DNA of 40,699 nucleotides from an uncultured Gammaproteobacteria bacterium (GTDB lineage Bacteria > Pseudomonadota > Gammaproteobacteria > Pseudomonadales > Azotimanducaceae_A). The notes beneath the pieces are model-generated. The model saw only the letters and a program-made list of their open reading frames with translations. It was not told the origin of the DNA and did not search any database. Each line of letters opens with the position of its first letter. Position 1 is the stretch's first letter. This document shows, piece after piece, positions 1 to 8,049 of the stretch. Where the stretch lies: NCBI GenBank assembly GCA_913049565.1, contig CAJWZG010000002.1, positions 1-40,699 on the forward strand, written 5' to 3'. Both the position numbers and the translations under genes were made by a program.

Positions 1-1218
1 GGCTCTCAGGACATCAAGGAAGAACTCGAAGCGGCGCGTTTGCAGTTTGAGGCAGCCAAGCGAGAGAGTGACTTGGCGCGAATGTCAGAACTGCAGTATG
101 GCGTGATTCCAGAGCTGGAAAGACGTTTGCAGGCGCAAACCGAAGAGGCTGATGGGGATGCCGGCGAGGACACCCCACTGCCACGACTGCTACGCAGCAA
201 GGTAACTGCCGAAGAAATCGCCGACGTAGTGGCGAAATGGACTGGTATTCCTGTGGCGCGTTTGCTGTCGGCAGAGAAAGAACGCCTACTGCATTTGGAG
301 CAGTCGCTGAGCGATAAGGTGATTGGTCAGCCAGAGCCTATAGCGGCCGTCAGTCAGGCAGTGCGTCGCGCCCGGGCGGGTTTGTCAGACCCAAGTAAGC
401 CCACTGGCTCGTTCATGTTTCTTGGGCCCACCGGGGTGGGTAAAACTGAGTTGTGCAAGGCGCTGGCCGAAGTGCTGTTTGATAGTGCTGACGCCATGAT
501 TCGTGTCGATATGTCGGAGTTTATGGAAAAGCACTCGGTGGCTCGACTCATCGGCGCGCCTCCGGGTTATGTGGGCTATGAAGAAGGCGGTTTTCTCACC
601 CAGGCAGTGCGCCGCAAACCGTATTCATTAATCCTGCTAGACGAGATTGAAAAAGCGCACAACGACGTGTTTAATCTGTTACTGCAAGTACTCGATGACG
701 GTCGTCTCACCGATGGTCACGGCCGCACCGTTAACTTCAGTAACTGCATATTGGTTATGACCTCAAACCTTGGGTCTGAGGCGATTCAGGCCTTTACCCA
801 AGACGGCGATGAGTCATTGAGCGCCGAAGATACTGGGGCGCGGCTGAACACCATGGTGATGGGTGTGGTGGCCCAACACTTTCGCCCCGAGTTCATTAAT
901 CGAATAGATGATGTGGTGGTATTTAAGCCCTTAGACGCCAGTGTAATCGGCCAGATAGCGGCCTTGCAGTTACTGCAGCTCAATCAGCGGCTGGCCCAAC
1001 AGGAACTACACCTAACATTAAGTGAGCGTGCGATGTCCGCAGTATGCGAGGCCGGATACGATCCGGTGTATGGAGCGAGACCGCTAAAGCGTGCCATTCA
1101 GCGGTTGATCGAGAATCCGTTGGCCCAAGCATTGCTTGGTACAGGCTTCGAGGCGGGTGCCGAGCTGTTGGGCGAATGGCAGAACGATGAGCTCCTAATA
1201 ACGCAGCTGAAAAAATAG
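1..1218 (+). CDS. clpB: ATP-dependent disaggregase ClpB, C-terminal part (5' truncated)
   Basis: The frame is open from base 1, so the start lies outside the window. About 405 codons remain of a family that is usually near 860 residues. What is present is the end of the coiled-coil middle domain (motif [15 protein letters not shown]), the complete second AAA+ domain and the C-terminal D2-small domain. The D2 Walker A (GPTGVGKT, Lys at nt 442-444), Walker B (LLDEIEKAH) and the pore segment [13 protein letters not shown] are all intact. ClpB is a cytosolic hexamer that, with DnaK, extracts polypeptides from aggregates. It ends at a TAG immediately before a LexA-like box. Identification is certain; only the first half is missing because of the window edge. 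Confidence 0.97.
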   Translation, partial: GSQDIKEELEAARLQFEAAKRESDLARMSELQYGVIPELERRLQAQTEEADGDAGEDTPLPRLLRSKVTAEEIADVVAKWTGIPVARLLSAEKERLLHLEQSLSDKVIGQPEPIAAVSQAVRRARAGLSDPSKPTGSFMFLGPTGVGKTELCKALAEVLFDSADAMIRVDMSEFMEKHSVARLIGAPPGYVGYEEGGFLTQAVRRKPYSLILLDEIEKAHNDVFNLLLQVLDDGRLTDGHGRTVNFSNCILVMTSNLGSEAIQAFTQDGDESLSAEDTGARLNTMVMGVVAQHFRPEFINRIDDVVVFKPLDASVIGQIAALQLLQLNQRLAQQELHLTLSERAMSAVCEAGYDPVYGARPLKRAIQRLIENPLAQALLGTGFEAGAELLGEWQNDELLITQLKK

Positions 1219-1234
1219 TTGTATAAATATACAG
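1219..1234. promoter_or_regulatory. LexA (SOS) box candidate
   Basis: The 16-bp sequence TTGTATAAATATACAG fits the gammaproteobacterial LexA pattern CTG-N10-CAG with one change (TTG for CTG) and an alternating AT core; flanking TA on the right extends the match. It starts one base after the clpB stop and lies 20 bp before the ATG of the next ORF. A second similar block at 1238-1252 (TTG...CAG) has a 9-base spacer and so is not a proper second box. Inference: the downstream ORF may be damage-inducible. Confidence 0.55.
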
Positions 1235-1253
1235 TAATTGATATTTATACAGT

Positions 1254-1814
1254 ATGACCAGACGAACTCCGCAAATAGAAGACCAGATAACGCCGCAACA
1301 GCTTGATTTTGGTGGTGAATTTAGGCTACCTGAAAGGCAGGTGGAGGCGCCTGCCACGCACCCGGACGCACAGCGTCAGGCCGATAAATCCTTGAATAGT
1401 AAGTCTGCGGCTAGTTACTGTGCGGCTAACAAGTCCACGGTCAACGGGCAAAAAATTGCCACTTCAGGCCTGAATTATGCCGAAGACCATTGGCTCGCTG
1501 TGAATCAATTGACCAAGGCGTTACGCAAGCGCAGTAAAGGGCAGGGCGCAAATCCCTCCCGGAGAAGCGTGCGTAATAACAAGGGTCAGAAGAATCTATG
1601 GCTGCCCACCGAGGCTAATGACGGCGCGCAAGATTTTGTGAACGCTCAAGTTCAATCCGGCAGGGTGACATATCAGATCAACTCTAAAGCGGTCAGCAGT
1701 GTAGGGCGAGAAGCAGGGTTGCAGGTCTGTCGTCATCTCGTGGCAGCACTGCGATTACAGCATGAGCAAGAACTTGCTGTACAAGATGCGGCGCTACAAA
1801 ATCTGGCGGTATAG
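1254..1814 (+). CDS. hypothetical protein behind a LexA-like box
   Basis: I do not recognise this 186-residue ORF. It begins with ATG (MTRRTPQIED) directly after the AT-rich LexA-like box and has no convincing Shine-Dalgarno sequence, so the transcript would be leaderless or nearly so, or the start lies further in. The protein is polar and rich in Gln, Ala, Ser and Lys, with a basic central stretch (ALRKRSKGQG...SRRSVRNNKG, about residues 89-115). The C-terminus looks helical (HLVAALRLQHEQELAVQ). No signal peptide or membrane segment is visible. The stop codon lies in the first unit of a 15-bp tandem repeat. Position and box suggest an SOS-regulated gene; sequence gives no function. It could also be a decayed gene. 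Confidence 0.45.
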   Translation: MTRRTPQIEDQITPQQLDFGGEFRLPERQVEAPATHPDAQRQADKSLNSKSAASYCAANKSTVNGQKIATSGLNYAEDHWLAVNQLTKALRKRSKGQGANPSRRSVRNNKGQKNLWLPTEANDGAQDFVNAQVQSGRVTYQINSKAVSSVGREAGLQVCRHLVAALRLQHEQELAVQDAALQNLAV

Positions 1815-1853
1815 GATCTGGTGGAATAGGAACTGGCGGAATAGTGTCTGGCG
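1801..1853 (+). repeat. 15-bp tandem repeat across the stop codon of the preceding ORF
   Basis: Three consecutive 15-bp units (ATCTGGCGGTATAGG, ATCTGGTGGAATAGG, AACTGGCGGAATAGT) and a partial fourth (GTCTGGCG). In the reading frame of the 1254-1814 ORF each full unit contains an in-frame TAG, so the stop codon itself has been multiplied. In the other two forward frames the same units read Trp/Arg-rich and Gly/Ile-rich (GGIGSGGIGTGGI). The repeat is seen directly; its meaning is unknown. Confidence 0.8.
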
Positions 1854-2043
1854 TCATGAAAGACGGTCGATGGGGCGCTGCAGGGCCGCCAAGTCTGCCG
1901 CTTAGCAGTCCGCCTAGAGGACTCACTATGTGCTAGGCGTCGGTTACGAAAAGCTTAAACAAACCAACCTCTTAGGCTGCTATTGTGGCTCCATCCTCGT
2001 TATGATGAATGCTTGGAACAGTAGTCGTTAACAAGGGGTAGAG

Positions 2044-3237
2044 GTGTCGTCAGCAGTAGAATTAGCGTTGCAGTCGGTGCTGCAACGCCCGACAGAGCCA
2101 GTGATGCTCGATAAGCCCATTGATATTGGCCAGTTGCCAACCCCGGCATTGGTGCTCGATCGGGCAACTATGAGCAATAATATTCGGGCCATGTCCGAGC
2201 ATCTAGGTTCCCATGGCAAGGGCTTCAGACCTCATGCCAAGACCCATAAGTGTCCTGAAATCGCGCGGCAGCAGATGGCCGCTGGGGCTGTAGGTATATG
2301 CACTGCCAAGGTCAGTGAGGCCGCAGTTATGGTCCGCGCAGGCATCGATCGAGTGTTGGTGACTTCGCCAGTGTCCACGGCGGCAAAAGCACGCGTAATC
2401 AATCACATGTTAGCACCAGACATTACGCTATTATTGGTAGTGGACTCGTTGGCAGGCCTAGCGGCGCTTGCGGCGGAGATTGATAACGATAAACGTGTTG
2501 GCATCGTGCTGGATTTAGATGTGTCGATGGGTCGCACGGGGCTACGCGAAGACACACTCTTTCTGCGCTTGTTAGATCAGATCGAAGCAGACCGACGATT
2601 CTACTTTGCCGGTGTCCAACATTATGCCGGGCATATTATGCACATACCGGAGTTTGAGAAGCGGCGCGAGAAGTCGCTACGATCCTGGCAAAGACTGGCG
2701 GATAAATTTGAGCTGCTCGCTGCTCGTGGCGTAACCCCGGATATTGTCACCGGCGGCGGTACGGGCACTTACGACATCGACACCACAATTGAACAGCTCA
2801 CAGATATTCAAGTTGGCAGCTATATTTTCATGGACGAGGAATATCGTCAGGTCCAGGGCGCTGGCTCGGATCGTTTTCAAGGCTTCGAACTGGCGCTTAC
2901 CGTGGCCTGTACCGCAATCAGTCAACCTCAGGCCGCAACCATTACAGTGGATGGCGGCTATAAAGCCTTTGCATCCGATAGCGTGAATCCAGTTTGCGAT
3001 GCGCTGCCCGATGTGCAATTTCGTTTCGCTGGCGACGAACATGGGGTGCTCATATTGCCTCTAGCCGAAGACGTCGGACAAAACGAAGCCCCACCAGTGC
3101 AGCTTGGGCAGGTGCTCGAATTCGCGGTGCCGCACTGTGATCCTACGGTGAACCTTCACGACCAATACTGGATTCGCGAGGCTGATGGCATGGTGCACAG
3201 TATTTGGCCGATAAGTGCACGGGGCTGCTCGTGGTAA
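2044..3237 (+). CDS. PLP-dependent D-threonine aldolase / D-serine dehydratase-like protein
   Basis: 397 residues, fold-type III PLP enzyme with an alanine-racemase-like N-terminal barrel and a D-serine-dehydratase-like C-terminal domain. The probable Schiff-base lysine is K66 in RPHAKTHK; a phosphate-binding Gly-rich loop reads VTGGGTGTY. The metal-binding His-x-Cys type site is seen as PHCD (H364, C365), typical of the DSD1/D-threonine aldolase group. These enzymes cleave D-3-hydroxyamino acids to glycine plus aldehyde, or dehydrate D-serine or D-threo-3-hydroxyaspartate; the exact substrate cannot be read from sequence. The GTG start is chosen because AGGGGTAGAG lies directly upstream. It stands 25 bp before exbB and may be co-transcribed with it, but it is not a usual member of that operon. 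Confidence 0.85.
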   Translation: MSSAVELALQSVLQRPTEPVMLDKPIDIGQLPTPALVLDRATMSNNIRAMSEHLGSHGKGFRPHAKTHKCPEIARQQMAAGAVGICTAKVSEAAVMVRAGIDRVLVTSPVSTAAKARVINHMLAPDITLLLVVDSLAGLAALAAEIDNDKRVGIVLDLDVSMGRTGLREDTLFLRLLDQIEADRRFYFAGVQHYAGHIMHIPEFEKRREKSLRSWQRLADKFELLAARGVTPDIVTGGGTGTYDIDTTIEQLTDIQVGSYIFMDEEYRQVQGAGSDRFQGFELALTVACTAISQPQAATITVDGGYKAFASDSVNPVCDALPDVQFRFAGDEHGVLILPLAEDVGQNEAPPVQLGQVLEFAVPHCDPTVNLHDQYWIREADGMVHSIWPISARGCSW

Positions 3238-3262
3238 CGATAAGACCAGACAAGGCCAGTGC

Positions 3263-3865
3263 ATGTTAGAGCTGTTTCGTGCTGGCGGCTTGTTGATGCT
3301 GCCGATTCTGTTGTGCAGCGTTGTTGGGCTGGCAATCAGTTTAGAACGGTGGTGGTCATTGCGCCGCGCCCAAGTGCTGCCCACTCCCTTGCTGGCCCGG
3401 CTCAACGATGCAACCGGCTGGCCTACCGCAGGTAACGCGTTGGCTGATCTAGGCGCAACATCCCAGTTGGGTTATGTGTTGGCCGTTGGCTTGGCCAATC
3501 TCTCACTGCCTCGGGAAGAATTTCAGCAGGCAATACAGGGCGCCTTGGAGGGTGCTGCCCATGACCTAGAGAGTCATCTGACAGGCCTTGGAGTGGTCGC
3601 GTCGATTGCGCCGCTGTTGGGTATTCTTGGTACGGTAGTGGGCCTGATTGAAGTATTCGATCAACTGTTTGCGGCTGGTCAAACCGACAGCCAGTTACTT
3701 GCTGGCGGTATATCAACGGCACTGGTGACCACAGCGGCTGGACTCTCTATTGCGATACCCGCTCTAATCTGCCACCGCGCTTTGTTGCGGCACGTCGATA
3801 CCCTGCTGCTAGAGATTGAATCCGTTAGCAATCAATTTTTCGAGCTAGCAAGGCGGCAGGCCTAA
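3263..3865 (+). CDS. exbB: MotA/TolQ/ExbB-type proton channel protein
   Basis: 200 residues from ATG at 3263 (MLELFRAGG), preferred over an upstream in-frame ATG at 3215 because AAGG precedes it and the upstream start lies inside the preceding gene. One N-terminal membrane segment (LLMLPILLCSVVGLAISLE) and two further segments around residues 110-180. The family signature near IAPLLGILGTVVGLIEVFDQ is intact. ExbB/TolQ proteins form a pentameric inner-membrane proton channel with an ExbD/TolR partner, here encoded immediately downstream (stop and start abut). In many gammaproteobacteria this exbB-exbD pair precedes msbA/lpxK/kdsB; its client there is not well defined. No tonB or tolA is adjacent. 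Confidence 0.92.
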   Translation: MLELFRAGGLLMLPILLCSVVGLAISLERWWSLRRAQVLPTPLLARLNDATGWPTAGNALADLGATSQLGYVLAVGLANLSLPREEFQQAIQGALEGAAHDLESHLTGLGVVASIAPLLGILGTVVGLIEVFDQLFAAGQTDSQLLAGGISTALVTTAAGLSIAIPALICHRALLRHVDTLLLEIESVSNQFFELARRQA

Positions 3866-4315
3866 ATGCGCCGGCTTAGCGCTGCGCGTCGAGAGGCTGG
3901 TATTGAGATTACCCCGCTCATCGACGTGGTCTTTTTGCTGTTGATCTTTTTTATGGTGTCGGCAAATTTTGTGCAGCAACAAGGCATTGACGTTACCTTG
4001 CCTGAGTCTGCTAGTGCCGTTGCTGGTCCCGTAGAGACCTTCGACATTGCCATTAGTGAGGCCGGTGAATACTGGGTCGCTGGCGTTCTCGTTGGCAGTG
4101 ATACTGACAGGCTGCGCAGTGCGGTAAGGGACTTTGCAAACAAGATAGATGCAAAACAAGTGGCCGAGCATCCAGTAGAGGTGCGAGCAGATGCTGGGGC
4201 TATGCATCAGTGGGTTGTTTACGCCTTAGACGCATGCGCCACGGCGGGTTTTGTGCGTATCAGTTTGGCGACGTCAAAACCCTTGCCCCAACGAGACAGC
4301 AGAGCGAATCAGTAG
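3866..4315 (+). CDS. exbD: ExbD/TolR-type proton channel partner
   Basis: 149 residues, starting at the ATG that directly follows the exbB TAA. A short basic N-terminus is followed by the single transmembrane helix ITPLIDVVFLLLIFFMVSA; the conserved proton-carrying Asp is D20. The rest is a periplasmic TolR-like domain. Together with the upstream ExbB it should convert proton flow into force on a periplasm-spanning partner. The stop abuts the ATG of the MsbA-LpxK fusion, so exbB, exbD and msbA-lpxK are almost certainly one transcript with translational coupling. The shared operon with lipid A export genes suggests envelope function, which is inference. Confidence 0.92.
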   Translation: MRRLSAARREAGIEITPLIDVVFLLLIFFMVSANFVQQQGIDVTLPESASAVAGPVETFDIAISEAGEYWVAGVLVGSDTDRLRSAVRDFANKIDAKQVAEHPVEVRADAGAMHQWVVYALDACATAGFVRISLATSKPLPQRDSRANQ

Positions 4316-7207
4316 ATGCAACCTACAGAGACCGACCTCGCAGCAAAAAAATCCGACTGGTCCATGTACCGCAGGCTGCTGTCCTATGTAGGGTGTTACT
4401 GGTTTTTGTTGATTTTCGCCTTACTTGGATTTGTTACTGCGGCGGCGGCGGAGGGCTATTTTGTTAGTTTGTTCGGCAATTTGATCGATGATTGGGATGA
4501 CGCCAAGGTGCGAGCTGCCGCCACAATTCCCATCATGATGGCGGTGGTCACCGTAATGCGGGCCCTAGGGGCGATCGTCGGCGAAGCGGCGATGTCGAGA
4601 GTGTCCTTTGGTGTGGTTTATGACTTAAGAGAGCAGTTATTCGGACATATTCTCAAGTCGCCGAGCAGTTATTTCGATAATGCCAGCCAAGGGCATATCG
4701 TGTCACAGATCACGTTTACTGTGACTCAACTGCGTGATACCGGCACCGATGCTTTGCGTGCGCTTATTCAAGACGGCCTTAAGGTCATTGTCTACCTTGT
4801 GTTCCTGATGCTTATCGACTGGCGTCTAACCCTGCTGTTTATCGCGATGGCGCCCATTCTTGGCTTAGTTGTCGCCTTGGCCAGTAATCGCTTTCGGCGC
4901 ATAAGCCGACGCATCCAGCACTCCATGGGCGATGTCACCCATGTGGTTTCTGAAGTAGCCAATGGTTACCGCGAGGTGAAAATCTTTGGTGCGCAACAGC
5001 AGGAAGAGGAGCGCTTTCTGGCGGCGAGCAAGGTTAATCGTCAGCAAAATATGAAAATGGTGATTACCAAGGTATTCAGTTCGCAAACTAATGAAACCAT
5101 TATTGCGTTGGCCTTGTGTGGCCTCATCGTCGTTTTGTACAGCCCTGAATTTGGTGTGCAGCTTACCAGCGGCAAGGCTGTTGAATTTTTAGTTCTGGCG
5201 GGCATGCTGGGTCGGCCGATCCGTAAATTGTCGGAAATTAATGCCAAGTTGCAGCGCGGCTTTGCCGCGGCTGAAGACATTTTTCGTCAACTCGACTCGG
5301 GTATCGAAGAAAATGCTGGCAGTTTTCAGTTAGACCGCGCACGGGGCGAAGTGGCGATTCGAGATGTGAGTTTTCGCTACCTGTCAGATGGGTCAGATGG
5401 GTCAGATGTGCTGCAGGGTATCAATTTGCATGTTGCCCCCGGGCAAACTGTTGCCTTGGTTGGTCGCTCGGGAAGCGGTAAGTCGACTTTGGCCAGCTTG
5501 CTGCCGCGGTTTTACGATGTCGAGCGCGGTAGTATTTTGCTCGACGGCAACGACATTCAAGACTTTGAACTTGGCAATTTGCGCAAGCATATTTCCTTTG
5601 TAAGCCAACAGGTCACTTTGTTTAACGATACGCTGCGCAACAATATCGCTTACGGCGACATGGTCGATGCCAGCGATGATGCGATTTCCCAGGCGCTACA
5701 GCGCTCCTACGCAGATGAGTTTGTGCGTCAGCTACCCGATGGCCTCAATACGATAGTCGGCGACGACGGTGTACTGTTGTCCGGCGGCCAGCGTCAACGT
5801 ATCGCTATCGCTAGGGCACTGCTGAAGGATGCCCCGGTGCTGATTATGGATGAGGCTACGTCGGCTCTGGATAACGAGTCGGAAAAATACATACAGGCGG
5901 CCTTACAAGAAGTCATGGATGGCCGTACTACACTGGTTATCGCACACCGGCTCTCTACTGTGGAGTCCGCTGATTCCATCGTCGTTATGGATCACGGCCA
6001 GATTGTGCAGCAGGGTACGCATAGCGAATTGTTGACTCAAAGCGGTGCCTACGCGGATTTGTACAACGCCCAGTTTCAAGATGACGAGGACGCGCAAACG
6101 GCTGTAGAGCCGGATAGTCCAGTAGTTGCTGAAGCTAATTCGTTGATTCGCTCGGGTACGTTGCTTGGGCGATCGACAAACTCGATCACCCGTGCGTGGT
6201 ATAGCGATGCTCTGTGGGTCAAGGCCCTGCTACCCCTGTCATGGCTTTATGGTTGGCTGAGCAGCCGCAGAGCGCGCTCGCAGAAAGCCCAGTGCCAGCA
6301 GCTTGCGGCGCAGAATCAAACTCGCTTACCGGTAATTGTAGTTGGAAACATCACGGTAGGGGGTACGGGTAAAACGCCCTTGGTTGTCGCCTTGGTAAAT
6401 TTCTTGACGGCTCAAGGCTTCGCTCCGGGTGTGGTTTCAAGGGGCTATAAGGGCAAACTCAGCCGTAAGGGCGCGCTGCTACCTGCAGGGGCGGCGGCCT
6501 CACAGTATTCAGATGAAGGAGTAATGCTCAAGCACCGGCTGCACTGTCCGGTCGCCATAGCAGCCGAACGTACTCTCGGTATAAGCCTACTGCAGCAGGC
6601 AGGCTGCAATCTGATCATCGCTGACGATGGCCTCCAGCACTACGCCATGGCGCGAGATCTTGAGATCGCGGTTATCGACGCCTCCCGTGGCGTAGGTAAT
6701 GGCTTGTTGCTCCCCGCTGGGCCACTACGAGAGCCTGTTGAGCGCTTGAGTGAGGTGGACTTTGTTGTCAGTCATGGTGGGCCTTCAGGACTATCGTCCC
6801 GAGAATACGGCATGTACAGCAGGCCATTGCGCTTTCGGCGCTTGAGCGACGGCACCACAGCGGCGGTAACCAGCTTTCACGAGCATTATCCCTGGGTGCA
6901 TGCTATTTGCGGCATTGGTAACCCTGATCGTTTTCTCCGCTCGCTAACAGATCTGGGCATTTCGGTAGAACCCCATGTTTATCCTGATCATCACGGTTAT
7001 ACCGGTGAGGAGATAGATTTTGCCGGGGGTGTAACCGTCGTGTGCACAGACAAAGACGCAATTAAGCTTTGTGAGCTAGACATCAACCTGAGTCATGTAT
7101 GGGCGCTAGAGATAGCGGCAGAGCTTGATGCCGAGTTCACCGCTGCCTTGATGGCGCGCTTGGACGATCTGGACATCGTTCCAGCCCAGCCCATCGAGCC
7201 TGTTTAG
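4316..7207 (+). CDS. msbA-lpxK: MsbA-LpxK fusion: lipid A flippase plus tetraacyldisaccharide 4'-kinase
   Basis: One uninterrupted 963-codon frame covers two normally separate enzymes. Residues about 1-600 are MsbA, an inner-membrane ABC exporter that flips core-lipid A. It has six membrane helices, then a nucleotide-binding domain with Walker A GRSGSGKST (K389), signature LSGGQRQR (488-495) and Walker B LIMDEAT (D512, E513). Residues about 630-963 are LpxK, which phosphorylates the 4' position of lipid A disaccharide: the opening motif AWYSDALW...LPLSWLYG, the P-loop GNITVGGTGKT (677-687), and ADDGLQHY. About 30 polar residues link them. Both parts are near family length (582 and 328 in E. 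coli). No stop, no good internal ribosome site and no ATG is seen at the LpxK start. A lost stop codon by sequencing error cannot be excluded. Confidence 0.93.
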   Translation: MQPTETDLAAKKSDWSMYRRLLSYVGCYWFLLIFALLGFVTAAAAEGYFVSLFGNLIDDWDDAKVRAAATIPIMMAVVTVMRALGAIVGEAAMSRVSFGVVYDLREQLFGHILKSPSSYFDNASQGHIVSQITFTVTQLRDTGTDALRALIQDGLKVIVYLVFLMLIDWRLTLLFIAMAPILGLVVALASNRFRRISRRIQHSMGDVTHVVSEVANGYREVKIFGAQQQEEERFLAASKVNRQQNMKMVITKVFSSQTNETIIALALCGLIVVLYSPEFGVQLTSGKAVEFLVLAGMLGRPIRKLSEINAKLQRGFAAAEDIFRQLDSGIEENAGSFQLDRARGEVAIRDVSFRYLSDGSDGSDVLQGINLHVAPGQTVALVGRSGSGKSTLASLLPRFYDVERGSILLDGNDIQDFELGNLRKHISFVSQQVTLFNDTLRNNIAYGDMVDASDDAISQALQRSYADEFVRQLPDGLNTIVGDDGVLLSGGQRQRIAIARALLKDAPVLIMDEATSALDNESEKYIQAALQEVMDGRTTLVIAHRLSTVESADSIVVMDHGQIVQQGTHSELLTQSGAYADLYNAQFQDDEDAQTAVEPDSPVVAEANSLIRSGTLLGRSTNSITRAWYSDALWVKALLPLSWLYGWLSSRRARSQKAQCQQLAAQNQTRLPVIVVGNITVGGTGKTPLVVALVNFLTAQGFAPGVVSRGYKGKLSRKGALLPAGAAASQYSDEGVMLKHRLHCPVAIAAERTLGISLLQQAGCNLIIADDGLQHYAMARDLEIAVIDASRGVGNGLLLPAGPLREPVERLSEVDFVVSHGGPSGLSSREYGMYSRPLRFRRLSDGTTAAVTSFHEHYPWVHAICGIGNPDRFLRSLTDLGISVEPHVYPDHHGYTGEEIDFAGGVTVVCTDKDAIKLCELDINLSHVWALEIAAELDAEFTAALMARLDDLDIVPAQPIEPV

Positions 7208-7951
7208 ATGACTATTCACATCGTCATTCCTGCTCGCTATGCGTCTAGTCGCTTACCGGGCAAGCCGTTGGCTGATATTGGCGGCAAGCCCATGATCGTC
7301 CGTGTTGCACGGCAAGCAGCGCTATCCATGGCCGATAGCGTGGTGGTCGCAGTCGATGACGAGCGGGTGGCTGCTGCAGTGACGGCAGACGGTTGGCAGG
7401 CGGAAATGACTCGCAGCGATCATGTGTCGGGTTCTGACCGGGTAATGGAAGTTGCTGAGCTTCGCGGCTGGTCCGACGAAGACATTGTCGTCAATGTGCA
7501 AGGCGACGAACCCTTGGTGCCCTCAAGCGTAATCGATCAGCTTTGTCAGGGCATGCTGGATCAACCGGATGTTGCGATGGCTACTCTGAGTGAACCCCTA
7601 CAGCACCATGCAGATTTTCTAGACCCCAATGTGGTGAAAGTGGTGGCCAACGAGGCGGGACTAGCCATGCTGTTTTCCCGGGCACCAATTCCCTATCCGC
7701 GTGAGAGTGCTGGTAAAGCATTGCCACCGCAGGCTGCGCGTCACGTAGGCATCTATGGCTTTCGTGTGGCTGCGTTACGACAGTTTATAGGTCTTGGGGA
7801 ATCGACTTTAGAGCGTACTGAAATGCTTGAGCAAATGCGTTGGTTGCAGGCAGGCCTGCCGCTGCTAGTGATCGAGGCCAAGCAAAGAGTGCCTGGGGGG
7901 GTGGATACACCTGCAGACCTAGCGAGAGTGCAGGCGCTGTTTAGCCCCTAA
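7208..7951 (+). CDS. kdsB: 3-deoxy-manno-octulosonate cytidylyltransferase
   Basis: 247 residues, the normal KdsB length. It makes CMP-Kdo from CTP and Kdo for the lipopolysaccharide inner core. The nucleotide-binding opening IPARYASSRLPGKPL is canonical, followed by HVSGSDRV, the metal and substrate motif VNVQGDEPL, and the C-terminal GVDTPADL. The ATG directly follows the TAG of the MsbA-LpxK fusion, so translation is likely coupled. Lipid A kinase, flippase and Kdo activation thereby sit on one transcript. Identification is secure. Confidence 0.97.
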   Translation: MTIHIVIPARYASSRLPGKPLADIGGKPMIVRVARQAALSMADSVVVAVDDERVAAAVTADGWQAEMTRSDHVSGSDRVMEVAELRGWSDEDIVVNVQGDEPLVPSSVIDQLCQGMLDQPDVAMATLSEPLQHHADFLDPNVVKVVANEAGLAMLFSRAPIPYPRESAGKALPPQAARHVGIYGFRVAALRQFIGLGESTLERTEMLEQMRWLQAGLPLLVIEAKQRVPGGVDTPADLARVQALFSP

Positions 7952-8049
7952 CAGCACCTGACCCGCGCTTTTGGTTGCCCATACCAGCTCGATTGAGGGC
8001 TTCCCAATCGCTGGTCTTAAGCGAACTATTGCTACTTCGGCTGCCTTTG

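Noticed and set aside
1238..1252. Second LexA box next to the first
   Set aside because: The spacer between TTG and CAG is nine bases, not ten, so it does not fit the dimer geometry.
1693..1926. Minus-strand ORF with a PIPPDPIPP proline repeat
   Set aside because: It is the complement of the 15-bp repeat plus the end of the forward ORF; no ribosome site and no family resemblance.
3215..3262. Upstream start of exbB
   Set aside because: The 16 added residues overlap the preceding gene, are charged and do not match the family; ATG 3263 has a ribosome site.
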